From Ceratopteris richardii (Eukaryota; Streptophyta; Polypodiopsida; Polypodiales; Pteridaceae), in the NCBI GenBank assembly GCA_020310875.1, contig CM035433.1, forward strand, positions 104,836,758 through 104,900,757: a stretch of 64,000 nt of DNA, in the 5' to 3' direction. Position 1 is the stretch's first letter; each line of letters starts with the position of its first letter. The notes beneath the pieces are model-generated. The model had not been told where the DNA came from, did no database searches, and worked only from the letters and a program-made list of their open reading frames with translations. Shown here piece by piece: positions 1-11,299 of this stretch. A program made the translations under genes and the position numbers.

Positions 1-861
1 CCTCTGAGAGCAATCTCTCTCATAGTGGTCATGCTTTCCACATATGTAGCATCCATCTAAGTTGTTGTTGCATCAAGCTTGAAAGTACCTTCCTTATCTT
101 GCTCTATACTTGCCTCTTCCTCTTGATGAAGAGAAATTTCTCCCTTCATCTTGATTAGAGTCTCTATTTGATCCTCTTCCTTGCATTCCTCTACCTCTAC
201 CTTGCATTCTTCGTCTATATCTTCCTTTACTGGCATAAAATGTTTAGCCCCCATTGTCCTTTGCCTTTGAGCCTCAATGTCCACATCTTTAGTAACCATT
301 AAGGCTGACAATTGCTCAGAGTGAGGAAGATTATCTTTGACATAAATAGAATTCGTGAAGCCTTCCAACTCTCACCATCTGTAAGTCCATTCAATGTATA
401 TGCAACTAGATTGTCATCATCTATGTGACAACCTATGGATCTCTGGGCATTAAAACTTCCTTGATCTTTAGAATGTAATCATTGATGTCACTACTTGGTG
501 TCTTCCTCAGATTATTGAGTTCATTATTCAATTGAATCTTCCTAGCTTTGGTTGAAGTAGAGTACAAACTTTCTAAGGTTTCCCACACTTTCATTGAAGT
601 GGCTAAATCTTGAATATGCCCTATCATTGAATTTCCAATATGTTGCAATAGGATGAAAATAACCCTCTTATCACTCTCATTCCATTGTCTAAAGATCCTT
701 GCTTGATTAGTGGTTGTGTTATCCTCCAATCTAGGCTTTAGATCTATTCAAATAATAAACCACCATGAACCCTTGCCCTTGAGAAAGCTAGACATTCTAA
801 ACCTCAGTGGCTGAAAATTGTTCTTATCTAACTTTTCAAATGGGGTGCTATATTTAGACAT
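1..861 (-). pseudogene. Copia family A gag fragment (runs off left edge)
   Basis: Read on the minus strand from an ATG at 861-859, the sequence encodes a Copia Gag of the UBN2 type. It opens with a KLDKNNFQ..RFRMSSFL block, continues at 729-433 with an IQLNNELNNLRKTPSS stretch typical of this fold, and ends at about 45-1 with a zinc knuckle of CX2CX4HX4C form (CYICGKHDHYERDC). Gag would coat the element RNA in the cytoplasm. The frame is broken near 740, near 430-370 and just before the knuckle, so it is a dead copy. Protease and later domains would lie left of the window. Related minus-strand gag copies lie at 30630-31540, 38640-39540 and 58640-59600. Confidence 0.8.
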
Positions 862-1097
862 ATGGTAATCTAATGTACTCTTCGAACATTTCCTGATGCA
901 AAAAGAGTTATGGTTATTAAGGACTCTACCTTTTCACTTCAAAGGTACCTAAAGGGATGAGGTAGAAGACTTGCTTCTTCACTAGTAGACTTCTCTTGAT
1001 TTGTATGTATGCCTTGAACTTGAGTTAGGATCTCCTCTTATTAGTCTTTCTAGTCCTCTTTGAGTGTCATTTTGTGTTGGGATTTCGTTTATACCAC

Positions 1098-1476
1098 TGA
1101 CATGAGAATATGCACATTTCCTGTGTAGCTTGAAGCATGAATGGCCTCATATTGTGTTCACTCAAATCCATGATTCTCTACATTCCTATGGACTTAGGCA
1201 AAGAGCTTTTGTCCAATCAAACTAGACTATGGTACCTTCCTAATCCAAGGTATGCAACTGAAACACTCGCTTCTACTTTGATAATAAATGCCTCCAAGGC
1301 AGACTATTCACTACCTTTACTAGACATGCACATAGAGATCACTACTCGCTCTAGACTTAATTTCTCTGAAAACATGTGGAGTTTTGACTTGAGATTCGAT
1401 CCCCTTTTAGAGGAGTATATTAAATTTCTTAAAAGCCAAAGACGAAAAGAAATGGATACAATATTAATAGGAAACT
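1098..1476 (-). repeat. Partial LTR of Copia family A
   Basis: On the minus strand this segment ends in ..TGTCA directly before GTGGTATAA (1097-1089), a decayed form of the tRNA-Met primer site. Gag begins 230 bases further on, as expected downstream of a 5' LTR. Segments around 1230-1400 resemble the better preserved A LTRs at 16955-17719, 54883-55670 and 59930-60708. The LTR is cut at 1476 by a family C LTR. The 862-1088 stretch is untranslated leader. The plus-strand open frame here (1137-1517) looks like chance. Confidence 0.6.
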
Positions 1477-1700
1477 TGTTGATATATTTTGGTAGTGATG
1501 TGTGTGAACAGACTTAGGAACCACCGGGACACTTTTTTCCCTCTTTAGGAGGTTTTTCTCCCCTGCCTTGTATATATGCCTATAACCCTAATGGGTTACC
1601 AATCTTTGTACATTCTCTTGTTAATATGTTCAATATTGTGTGTTATGCTCTAAGATTCTTCTTCTTCCTTGTGTTGTTGGTGTGCTTTTGCAGAACTCAA
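1477..1700 (+). repeat. 5' LTR remnant of Copia family C (old copy)
   Basis: It starts TGTTGATATATTT and matches the 230-bp family C LTRs at 19747-19977, 28805-29034 and 54354-54583, including the GTGATGTGTGTGAACA block and the TTCTTCTTCCTTGTG block. The last few bases and the primer site are missing because the small LTR element at 1701-2983 sits here. It belongs with the internal sequence at 2984-6335. Confidence 0.75.
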
Positions 1701-1837
1701 ACTTCCTAATCCTCTCTCTTAGGGTGTAGTTCAACCATCTCCTATCTGTCAAGGTTGTGGTTCAACTCTCTTCTACCTATCACTTTATTACATTCTTCCC
1801 CCCTTGGTCAATCATTGTCCTCAATGATCTGCTCTTG

Positions 1838-2230
1838 TATCCCTCTAGCCTCGGTGATCAGCCCCTTGAACTCCCTAGGTGCCCTTGAATTGATGTCCCT
1901 CAACCTCGCATAGTTTCTTGAACCTTGTTCGCAACCTTGGTCTCTTGAACCCTTGCTCTCAACCTTGATGTCTTGAACCTTCTTGTTCGCAACCTTGGTG
2001 TCTCGAGCCCTTGTTCTCAACCTCAGTCTTGAACCTTGTTCTCACCCATGCTTGGTATCTTGAACAATCAATCAAGTGTCACCCAATGATTCCCAAGGAA
2101 ACTTCCAAGCTAGCTCATTGGAAATTTCATTCCGAGAGCTTTCCAACGGTATATTACATGCCTCAATCCAACCTACGGATTGAGAGATACACTTGATTCT
2201 TTGTTGGGTCCATCCTTGAAACCGACGCGC
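1838..2230 (-). repeat. Tandem duplication inside TRIM-like element, copy 1
   Basis: About 393 bp, nearly identical to 2311-2709. Inside it is a finer, imperfect minisatellite built from CAACCTTGGTGTCTTGAAC-like units. A minus-strand frame of about 60 codons (..RARDTKVANKK..GSRDQGCEQGSRN..) is open in both copies, but nothing shows it is expressed. Confidence 0.75.
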
Positions 2231-2310
2231 GGCAAAAGAATTGATAATCTATCATGGAGTAAACAGACGATATTTGATCCCGTGACATCTTAAAGAGCAG
2301 ACCAATCTCC

Positions 2311-2709
2311 TATCCCTCTAGCCTCGGTGATCAGCCCCTTGAACTCCCTAGGTGCCCTTGAATTGATGTCCCTCAACCTCGCATAGTTTCTTGAACCTTG
2401 TTCGCAACCTTGGTCTCTTGAACCCTTGCTCTCAACCTTGATGTCTTGAAACTTCTTGTTCGCAACCTTGGTGTCTCGAGCCCTTGTTCTCAACCTCAAT
2501 CTTGAACCTTGTTCTCACCCACGCTTGGTATCTTGAACACTCAATCAAGTGTCACCCAATGATTCCCAAGGAATTCACACTTCCAAGGTAGCTCATTGGA
2601 AATTTTGTTCCGAGAGCTTTCCAATGGTATATTACATGCCTCAATCCGACCTACGGATTGAGAGATACACTTGATTCTTTGTTGGGTCCATCCTTGAAAC
2701 CGACGCGCG
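2311..2709 (-). repeat. Tandem duplication inside TRIM-like element, copy 2
   Basis: Second copy of the 1838-2230 unit, separated from it by an 80-bp spacer (2231-2310). It differs by scattered substitutions and a six-base insertion near 2575. Confidence 0.75.
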
Positions 2710-2816
2710 CTACTTTGTATCCTTTCATATAGAGGATGCCCAAGCGCCTTTTTTAGAGGCCATTGGATCATTCCACCTTGCCCAAGCCTACTTCCTAGGC
2801 CCTGATACCAATGTAA

Positions 2817-2869
2817 GGAATTGAACTCACAACCTCTTGGTTAGGAATGTGATGGGCTAACCACTTGCC
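2817..2869 (-). promoter_or_regulatory. tRNA-like A and B boxes inside the TRIM-like LTR
   Basis: On the minus strand, GGCAAGTGGTT at 2869-2859 resembles a Pol III A box (TGGCNNAGTGG), and GTTCAATTCC at 2826-2817 resembles the B box (GGTTCRANTCC). Their spacing is that of a tRNA gene. They could be an internal Pol III promoter or only a relic of a tRNA-derived sequence. Confidence 0.45.
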
Positions 2870-3772
2870 CCAAAAGCCATGGTTGAGGATTACTTCCTAA
2901 TCCTCTCTCTTAGGGTGTAGTTCAACCATCTCCTATCTCTCAAGGTTGTGGTTCAACTCTCTTCTACCTATCAATTTATTACAATAATCAAGGTGACTAG
3001 GAGTTCAAAATGGCTTTACTATGTGGTGGCAAAAGTTTGATACAAGCTCGTTTCAACCTCCAAATGCACTATCATAGTGCTTATGCAAGCAATTATGTCT
3101 TTTTGTGCCAAGTATATATACATGTTTTGGTTTGCGAGTACAAGCACCTTGAAGTCTGCTATAGGTTTAGTGAAGCTCAATAAGGTATTTATGTTCAACA
3201 TTTTGAAATATACTCATTTTTTTGCAAAGAGGGTATTTTAATCAATGGCCATGGTTGAAAGCAATGGTGTATTCCGTACGTTGGCTATTGAGGATAAGTT
3301 GGATGGTACCAATTATCCACTATGGGCATATATCATGGGCTGACCTACTACACCTACAAATAGAGTTATTGAAGGTGATGGAGATGGCATTGAAGAGGTT
3401 GATCTTCATGTTCTTGTTCATGATGTAGTTCCTACTGCAACTACTTTTGAGCAACTTCATTGGGATGCCAGAGATGCTCACGAACATGCGTTAATAGCCT
3501 TGTCTAGAAAACATGCCATTACCCCTCATATTTTCTCTTGCAAAAGAGCAAAGGATGCTTGGGATACACTTACCACTTTGTACCAGGCATGAAATGAGGT
3601 TCGTGTTGCCTACCTCTAAAAATAGTTGGAGAGTGAGCAAATGAATGAAGGAGATTCTATGGATAGTTTTTTTGACAAAGGTCAAAGATTTGAAAATGGA
3701 TTTTTGTTAATGAAGTCTTGTCAAACAGTTTACTTGTGCCTACTTTTGTGAATGATCTTCTAGATTGGTACC

Positions 3773-4300
3773 ATGTTTACTACTCTTTGTAGTTATGATC
3801 CATCTTCTCATGAAGAGTGTATGTCTACAACAGACTCATATGTTTGCCAGTACTTTGACAATGGGGCAACCGAACATATTACCTTGCAATACATTTTCTT
3901 TAGTTCACTTGAGCCTGCTCCTAGACGAAATACTATCACATGTGCTAACAAATCCTCTTATCCTATAATGGGAGTTGGTAAGATCATTCTCACTACTACT
4001 GATGTTAGGTCTTTCACATTATTAGATGCTTTGTTTGTGCCAAGGATCAAGAAAAAATTTTTATCAGTTTCAACATTATCCAAGATGGGCTTGGTTGTGA
4101 TTGTTGATGATAGTTGTACACCTCATGATCTGTCAAATGGCAATGTTACTACGGCTTCATGGAATTTAAGGTCATGGTTGTATAAGCTCATAGATTATGA
4201 AAAATATGTGAATGATTTTGGCATGTGTCATTCAAGATTCTCACTCTATCTCAGATGCAAAGCTTTAGCATGCATGCTTTGGTCATCTAAATTATGCTAG
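3773..4300 (+). pseudogene. Copia C protease and gag-pre-integrase remnant
   Basis: A 175-codon frame. Early residues read QYFDNGATEHITLQ, the family C protease active-site block with the Ser of DSG changed to Asn. It continues through FTLLDALFVPRIKKKFLSVSTLSKMGL, which links protease to integrase in this family. It is cut off by a frameshift before the integrase HHCC module. Aspartic protease would have cleaved the polyprotein, and this copy could not do so. Confidence 0.7.
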
Positions 4301-5536
4301 TTTGCTATGCCTGCAAAAATACAAAATGGTGTCCTCTCTATCCAAGCTTTATGCACCTTGTAAACATGTTTATGAAGGCTATATTTTGTGCAAAATGCAA
4401 CATTCCTCCTTCCCAAAAGATGGTTCAGTTTGAGCTACTAAAAAATTGCAGCTTGTTTGCATTGATGTTTATGGTCCTATTTAGACATCGTCTTTTGGGA
4501 AGTACCTTTACTTTGTGACTTTTATTAATGATATTTCCAGCCATGCATAGGTGTATCCACTAAAAGAAAAGTTTGAAGTGTTTATATGCTTCAAACAGTT
4601 TTTGGTATTGGTTGAAAATTTGTCAACATGTAAAATAGGTACCTTCCATTCTGATCGAGATTGGGAATACATGTCTTCTAGTTTTAGTGCATTTCTAGCT
4701 GAACATGGGATTAAACATCAGTGTACAGTGTCGTATACACCTCATTAGAATGGAGTTGTTGAAAGGAAGAAGAGATCACTCATGGAGATGGCGAGATGTA
4801 TGGTTAAAAGTCAAGCTTTACCACATAGCTTCTCGCTTGAGGCTTTTATGTATGGAGCATATGTACTTAATAGGTATCCCACCAAAGCATTGCACTCTAT
4901 CACTCCACATGAGGCTTGGAATGGTCGCAAGCCATCTGTTGCTCATCTACATGTCTTTGTTTGTCTAGCATATGCATAAGTGCTTGAACAACAATGTTGA
5001 AAATTGGATGATAAACTAGTAAAATGTATTTTTGTTGGGTATATTTTTGAACGCAAAGGCTATCATCTGTATCATCCATAGAGTAAACACATTTTGGTTA
5101 GCCATGATGTTGCTTTTGTTTAAGATGCAATTCAGCCATTTCTTTCATGTACTAAGGATGCATCAATTAGTTCCAAAGACATGTATGCACTTTTCTGCCT
5201 CTGTTAAGAGGTGGATAGTCAAGTGGTGGTCCAAATGAGGAAATTTCTTAGCATTTACAAGTTTCACATGATGGTGCAGATCATTCCATTTCTGATGTAG
5301 ATTTACATGATGCACTTGTTGATGAGAGGGCTGATATAAAGGAGGAAAAAAATATGCTTAAATGGCTAATGCAGACTTTGCAAGATAGAAATCTAGATGC
5401 ACTTCTCTGATATCACACTCATTCAGGCTCTCATAGTGCTTCTTTTGCATCGGAATGCTATGCCATGGCTGTCTCTAGTCTTTGCGATGAGAATGAGACT
5501 ATTTATTTTGATGAAGCATAAAATTCAAATAATTGG

Positions 5537-6088
5537 ATGGCTGCCATGCAATCAAAATATAATGCTATTCTAAAGAATGGTACTTGGACTTTATGTGATT
5601 TTTCTCCACTCAAAAAGGCTATTGGTACTAAATGGGTATACAAGCTAAAACATAAGCGTGATGGAACAGTTGAAGGGTATAAGACTAGGCTTGTTGCGAA
5701 AGGTTATGCTCATGAAATAGGCATTGATTTTGATCAGAACTTTGCACCCACATGCCAAATGACTACCATTCATAGCATTTGTACACTTGCGGCTCATCAA
5801 GGTTGGAATGAACATCAGTTGGACATTAAAACTACATTTCTGAATGGTGATTTACATGAAGAAGTGTATGTATTTCAACCCATTGTATTTATGCAAAAAG
5901 GGCATGAAAACAAAGTGTGCAGGTTGGAAAGGGCATTATATGGTTTGAAGGAAGCACCACATGCTTGGTATGCAAATTATGTGCCTTTGATTAGTATTAT
6001 CTATGTGGATGACATGTTGTTCACTAGTCCTAATGAGAAGCATATTGCTGATTGTAAGGCTGACTTGCATGCCTCTTTTGAGATGTAA
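5537..6088 (+). pseudogene. Copia C reverse transcriptase fragment
   Basis: A 183-codon frame with the Copia RT landmarks in order: GTKWVYKLKHKRDGTVEGYK, LVAKGYAHEIGIDFDQNFAPT, HQLDIKTTFLNGDLHEEVYVFQP, ALYGLKEAPHAWY and the catalytic YVDD at 6002-6013. A deletion between AWY and the YVDD region removes about 40 residues compared with 53220-53320. The frame ends at a stop at 6086. Enzymatically dead. Confidence 0.8.
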
Positions 6089-6599
6089 GATTTGGGGCAT
6101 TTGCATCATTATTTGGGCATCCAATTTATGCAGGTTGATGACAGAATAATTTTGTGTTAAAAAAAATATATTGATATATTATTATAGCATTTTTGTCTTT
6201 AAGACTATAAACCTATTGTCACTCATATGGATGGCGGTTTACCGTTGAGTCTTCATGATGTTGGAGATGCATTTGATGTTGTTCTCTATTAATAGGATGT
6301 TGGATGTTTGATTTACTTATGCATTAACTCACCAATCTAGGCTTCGAAATAATTACATAAAGCTCATCGGAGCTCAAGTACAGAACATGGAGGTGGTTCA
6401 TGAAGACACTCAACCAGATTGGACCAAAGAAGCATTGGAAAAGGATCTAAGTACCTTGTGTAACAAAATTTCTATTCATTCTTTACTTTGCATGCAAGGT
6501 ACTATTAATTGTAGAGTTGTTAATATTTTACATGATGATGGTAGTTCTCATTATTTTATTTCATATACGCTAGTGCATGATCTCCAGTTAAAACCACTT

Positions 6600-7190
6600 C
6601 CACCTTATAGGCTTGGACCTTTACACCAAAAAGAAATCGCTAATCAAGTTAAGCATCTACTCAACAAAGGGCTTATAAGACCTAGTTCTTCTCCCTTTGG
6701 AGGACATGTTCTCTTAGTGGAGAAGAAGAACAAGACTTATAGGATGTGCATTGACTACAGAGCACTCAATAAGATCAAAAATTAAAAATAGATATCCTAT
6801 TCCTAGGATAGATGATTTGCTAGATAAACTTCATGGATCACGTGTTTTTAGCAAAATAGATCTTACATTTGGATATCACATGATACAAATGACAAAAAAT
6901 GATATTTATAAGATTTCCTTTAGAACTCAATTGGTCACTTTGAATTCATGTTAATGCCTCTTGGACTCACCAATGCACTTGATACATTTGCACGTATGAT
7001 GAATAACATTTTTCTTGATTACCAAGATTTTGTTCTTGTTTTCTTTGATGATATACTTGTCTACAATGAGAATGAAAATGACCATGAAAATCATTTAGCA
7101 ACTATCTTTAATTTGTTATACAAAAACAAACTTTATGCCAATCTTGAAAAGATTTATTTCTTCCAAAATGAATTAGAGTATTTAGGCTAA
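6600..7190 (+). pseudogene. Gypsy reverse transcriptase remnant
   Basis: In pieces of three frames: LNKGLIRPSSSPFGGHVLLVEKK..YRMCIDYRALN, then YPIPRIDDLLDKLHGSRVFSKIDL, then LMPLGLTNALDTFARMMNNIFLDY and FFDDILVY (catalytic pair at 7041-7052), ending in LYANLEK..ELEYLG. These are canonical Gypsy RT motifs A to E. One frame break lies near 6780 and another near 6950, and a stop follows at 7188. Confidence 0.85.
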
Positions 7191-7449
7191 ATTGTTTCCA
7201 ATCAAGGCATTCATGTAGATCCAAAGAAAATCAAAGCAATTGAAGAATGGCATGTACCTCAATTTGTGAATTATCTATGCTCTTTTCTAGGGTTAGCTAG
7301 TTTTGTATAGAAATTTAGTAGAAGGATTTTCTTATTTGGAACTTCCACACATTATTAGTTAAGGAAAGATAAAATTTGCATGGGGATTAGCACAACAAAA
7401 ATCTTTTGAAAAGCTCAAACATGTACTTTCTCATGCATAGGTTTGGCAA

Positions 7450-7835
7450 TTATTAGATTTCACACAACCTTTCCATGTAGTTACAGATGCTAATGGTTTA
7501 GGTATAGGTGTTGTATTAATGCAAAATGACCATTATATTGCATTTGAAAGTAGGAAACTTAAACCTTCTGAAAATAATAATGGTACATATGATAAGGGAT
7601 TTTTAGCTGTTGTGCATGCTTTAAAAAATTTGGAAACGTTACCTTATAGGTTTTGAAGTTCTAATCAAAACAGACCAATAGGCTATTAAGCACTTATTAA
7701 ATCAATCATTGATTTTAGGTAGACACATTAAATGCGCTTCATTCATACAAAATTTTCAGCCTCTAATTCAATATCAGCCTGGCAAAGCTAATGTTGTAGC
7801 TGATGCCCTTAGTCGTTTCCCATCCCCACAAACAA
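7450..7835 (+). pseudogene. Gypsy RNase H remnant
   Basis: The translation shows VTDANGLGIGVVLMQN (first catalytic Asp), IAFESRKLKPSE, a decayed EKELLAVV-like region (YDKGFLAVVHALK), then a frame break near 7630, LIKTDQ, and the end of the domain LIQYQPGKANVVADALSRFP. The last phrase marks the RNase H to integrase junction of Gypsy elements. Confidence 0.8.
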
Positions 7836-8039
7836 ATATTATTTTCATCAGTAATATTTTTGTTATTCATTTCATGACATGATTCCTACGTATGCATCTA
7901 ATTTGTAATTTTCAGAAGCATGGACTGCTTTCAATAATGCTACACCATCTAATGAGGAACACTACACTTTTCATAATGGATTTTGCTATTTCTAACACAA
8001 GTTATGCATCACATAAGGTTTTAAAGATTTTTTTATGAA

Positions 8040-9180
8040 AGAGATACATGAATCACCGTATATGGATCATAGGGGCATACAAAGTACTATTTCTACATGT
8101 AAAGAATTTTCCTTTTGGTCGAATATAGAAAAGGATATTGCACTGTTTCCCATTGCATTGTGTGTCAACATGTGAAATGACATCATGGTAAAGCATTTGG
8201 ATTATTAATGCCACTTCCCATACCTAATGGACCACGAGAACAAATTTCTATGGATTTTATTACTAGTCTTCTTACAAGCTCATCTCATATAATAATATGA
8301 TTTGGAAAATTGTTGATAGGTTTAGTAAACAAGCATATTTTATTCCTTCTAAAAAGACTCTCTTTGAACCTCAACCTGCTAAGTTATTTATTAAATGTAT
8401 TTTTTCACATCCTGGTTTTCCAAAAGTTATTATTTTAGATTGAGATGTTCATTTTTGTACTCAGTTTTGGATTGCATTATTTCACAATTTAGGTTCCATA
8501 ATAGGTTTTAGCTCTGCATTTCATCCTGAAAGTAACGGGCAAAGTGAAGCTACAAATAGTACTATTTTAGATTTATTACGTTGTTATTCTTTAGATAATC
8601 TAAGTAATTGGGATGAGAAACTTCCTTTACTACAATTTTCATATAATAACACAACACATACTACTACTCAATGTGCATTGTATGAAATTGTTTATGGTAA
8701 AAAGCTTCCCACTCCCATGTCTATCACTCAAATTGATATACCTATGGATGAGTCTTTTGCTCAAGATCATATTTCTACACTTCATGAGGTTCATGAGCAC
8801 ATTAAAAAGAGCTAAGAATGTTACATGCATAATGTTAATAAGAAACAAGTAGCTAAATAGTTTAATGAAAATGATTTGGTATGGTTATGAATAATTAAAA
8901 GATGTTTGAAAATATTTCTCAACATCCTAAGGTTAAACTTGCATCATGTTATTATGGAGCTTTCTTTATTATTTAAAAAATTAATGAGAATGCTTTTAGA
9001 CTAGACATACCTTCTCATTGGAATATACATAATTCTTTTCATCTTAGTTTATTGAAATCTTTTAAAGGAACTTTACTACTTAGTCCTATTTTAGATGATC
9101 CTCCATTACTTGAAGTAGATGCTGAAATTTTAGTTCTAGAGAAAATACTTGATTATGATGTCACTACTACACACACAGGT
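8040..9180 (+). pseudogene. Gypsy integrase remnant
   Basis: Recognisable blocks: KEIHESPYMDHRGIQSTIS (HHCC region), IVDRFSKQAYFIPSKKT, SHPGFPKVIILD followed by a stop, FHPESNGQSEATNSTI (third catalytic residue region), WDEKLPLLQFSYNNT and the GPY/F-like C-terminal part FRLDIPSHWNIHNSFHLSLLKSFKG. At least five stops break the frame. The sequence stops inside the linker to the chromodomain at the CAGGT target duplication (9176-9180). Confidence 0.8.
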
Positions 9181-10225
9181 TGCAAATTGCAAGCCTAAAC
9201 ATTTGGCTAGAAGATTCATGAACAATTGAAGTTCCATGGAAACCATTGCTAGGAGAGTTTTATCTTTTTACATTTGTAAAAGATATTTTAATTTGGAAGC
9301 ATCTTTGTAATTATCAACAAAATCGTGGAGTTTATTGGCTGAGAAATCACGACTTTATGTTAGATACAATAATTCCTAGATTGGTGTGTGACTTTTAGAG
9401 AGAGCCAAAAGTTGAATTCAAATTCAAATTTGAATGTAACACTTATAAAAGGTGACTTGAAGAAGTCGTGTGTCGAATGCTCAATTCCCGAGTTCTCCAT
9501 TGACATTTTGTAAGAGTGTGAGGTCTACATTGCAGCCTACAATCACCATCATTAGGCTATGATTACCAAGCCTATGATCTTTTACAACATTGTTTATTAA
9601 TACAATACATCTACATTGTTCATCTATGATCTCTTTGTTATAGTCATTCATAACTGTCAACTTGTGCTGCTTATATCACAGTCAATTCTCCACCATTTTC
9701 AATGATCTATAGCTTGTTGGAATCCCCTTTATGTTATCTACATGATGAAAAATTTTGAAGGAAATCCATTTAGCCAATTTGGAGAAAAGCACATCGAAGC
9801 ACTCACTGGCTGAACTCTACAGAGGTCCTAAAAAATCGGGGGTAATGATTCTATTGCTAAATTGATTGCTCTATGTATAGTGCATCATTTCAAGTGATTC
9901 TACTTGGAATCATTAGCTTACTAAGCTAATTAGATAGATCTAAAAGGAACTTTTCTAATTCCTACTGTACTAGTAGCACTGAGCATAACAAGCAGGAGGT
10001 GTATGATAAAAAATAGAAGGTTTTCATTGATCCGTCTATTTGGAAGTAGCCTATTTTGATTCAATCTTTTCTTACATCATTTCTAAAGTACATAGGCACT
10101 TGTATAGTGTCATTGGAAAGCTAAGATGGCCCACATATCATCTCTGAAGACACAAGGGGCTGGTACTAAGCAAGATTTGGTAGTACCTACTCATTTCTTG
10201 GAGTGTCCATCCATCTATCCCAACA
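9181..10225 (+). repeat. 5' LTR of Copia D
   Basis: Starts TGCAAATTG and ends CCCAACA directly before GTGGTATCATAGC. A TATA box (TATAAAA) lies at 9444-9450, preceded by an imperfect palindrome AATTCAAATTTGAAT, giving a plausible transcription start near 9475. Same length as the 3' copy. Confidence 0.85.
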
Positions 10226-10226
10226 G

Positions 10227-10238
10227 TGGTATCATAGC
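10227..10238 (+). promoter_or_regulatory. Primer binding site of Copia D
   Basis: TGGTATCATAGC lies one base after the LTR. It is complementary to the 3' end of initiator tRNA-Met except for one base (the usual site is TGGTATCAGAGC). Confidence 0.8.
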
Positions 10239-10252
10239 AAAGCTAAGGTAAA

Positions 10253-11275
10253 ATGGGAGATGGTTTTCCTTTTTTCATTGATAAATTGGACAGGAAAAAC
10301 TATCAAGCATGGTCCCTGAGGATGAAGACATACTTACAAGGAAGGAGCCTCTATGGATACATCTCAGAAGATGAAGAGATGCCCATATTCAGAAGCAAAG
10401 GACAACATACAAGAGAGGAGCATGAAAGACTCAACACATGGTGTGCCAAGGATGCATTAAACAAGGTCCTACTTACTTAACTCAATCTATGATTTTCTTC
10501 TTCCACATATTAGGAACTGTAAGACATCCCAAGAGACTTGGGAAACATTGTCTTCTTATTTCTTGTCCAACACAAGGGCTAGGAAGAACCAATTGTGCAT
10601 TGAGTTTACCACTCAAAGAAAGAAACCTAAGCAAGGGATCTGAGAGTATGTGACCAAAGTCAAAGATGTAGCAGATCAATTGGCAAGCATAGGAGAAGAA
10701 ATTGAAGAGGAGCAGATTGTAAGACAAGTAATCAATGGTACTAAAGCTGATGAAAAATGGGAGAGCTTCACAACTGCCATGGACCTATACATGGACATGC
10801 AGATTCCAGATCTTACCAAACTCATGGGGCAACTATTTACCCATGAAGCCAAGCTTAACAAGAATGGAGATTCATCAAAAGGTAACAGCTCTTCTACCCT
10901 ATATACTGATAAAAGCAAGTCCAAAGAGAAAGGGAAGAACAAAAAGGTTGAAGATGAAGGAACTACCTCCCAAGCCAACTATGCAGGGAGAGGTAGAACC
11001 TCAAGAGGAAGGGACAGAGGATGTAAGCAAGGTAGTGGGAGACCTTATAACTCCTCATCATGAAATATTTGTGGATTATCAAATAATACTACAGATGAGT
11101 GTTTCAAGAACTTTAAGAATCAGAGAGGTAGAGGATATCAAAGAGGTGGATATACACAATCAAGAGGAAGATTCAATCACCATCAAGGATACAACAACAA
11201 CTACAATAGAAACTACCAAGGAGGATACAAATCAAGGAAAGATTCCAACAACTACATAATGGAGCAAGAAGATTC
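10253..11275 (+). pseudogene. Copia D gag
   Basis: ATG at 10253 follows the primer site by 14 bases. The product opens FFIDKLDRKNYQAWSLRMKTYL, the conserved Gag N-terminus, continues in another frame from 10650 (VADQLASIGEEIEEEQIVRQVINGT..WESFTTAMDL) and then has a lysine/arginine-rich tail with GRGRTSRGRDRG. A damaged zinc knuckle (ICGLSNNTTDECF, the first Cys lost and the His changed) follows at about 11065-11105, and an Asn/Tyr/Arg-rich tail after it. There are frameshifts near 10480-10650 and 11060. Confidence 0.75.
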
Positions 11276-11299
11276 TCTTCTGATTATGAACATGACTTC

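Larger units (their letters stand above)
1701..2983 (-). mobile_element. Small non-autonomous LTR element (TRIM-like)
   Basis: Read on the minus strand: a 172-bp 5' LTR at 2983-2812 (TGTAATAAATTG..CTTACA), a primer site at 2811-2798 (TGGTATCAGGGC, one change from the tRNA-Met site), an internal region of about 1 kb, a purine tract at 1807-1793, and a partial 3' LTR at 1792-1701 that again starts TGTAATAAA. There is no protease, integrase or reverse transcriptase, so it would depend on enzymes from another element. The internal part is a tandem duplication with a short shared frame. The frame's end (..IIEDND stop) just before the purine tract recalls the C-terminus of Gypsy polyproteins, so a Gypsy partner is plausible. 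The missing 80 bp of the 3' LTR means the boundary at 1701 is approximate. Confidence 0.6.
2984..6335 (+). mobile_element. Old Copia family C copy, internal region, heavily decayed
   Basis: It is colinear with the better copies at 49982-54350 and (minus strand) 19978-28800. The leader at 2995-3243 matches 50090-50336. Gag starts with ATGGCCATGGTTGAAAGC at 3245 and runs to about 3770. Protease remnants follow at 3840-4000, where the catalytic DSG reads DNG. Gag-pre-integrase and integrase blocks lie at 4290-5240 in several frames, and reverse transcriptase at 5500-6190. Stops and frameshifts occur throughout. RNase H and the 3' LTR are missing: at about 6335 the sequence changes abruptly to Gypsy. 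It is the most diverged of the three C copies, hence the oldest. Confidence 0.8.
6340..9180 (+). mobile_element. Gypsy chromovirus remnant, part 1 (protease, RT, RNase H, integrase)
   Basis: A Ty3/Gypsy pol in the usual order protease - RT - RNase H - integrase, which separates it from the Copia copies around it. A stub of protease (HDDGSSHYFISYTLV, 6520-6580) is fused directly to RT, so gag and most of protease are deleted. The integrase C-terminal part breaks off at 9180, where Copia D is inserted, and the chromodomain resumes at 14386. Many stops and frameshifts are present. Neither Gypsy LTR could be identified. Confidence 0.8.

Noticed and set aside
1137..1517. A 126-codon plus-strand frame as a possible host gene.
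   Set aside because: It lies over an A LTR fragment and runs into a C LTR; no known domain and no counterpart frame in the other A LTRs.
9175..9181. Copia D 5' LTR starting at a TGTTGG equivalent (9175).
   Set aside because: The perfect CAGGT duplication and equal LTR lengths of 1045 bp are obtained only with starts at 9181 and 13336.
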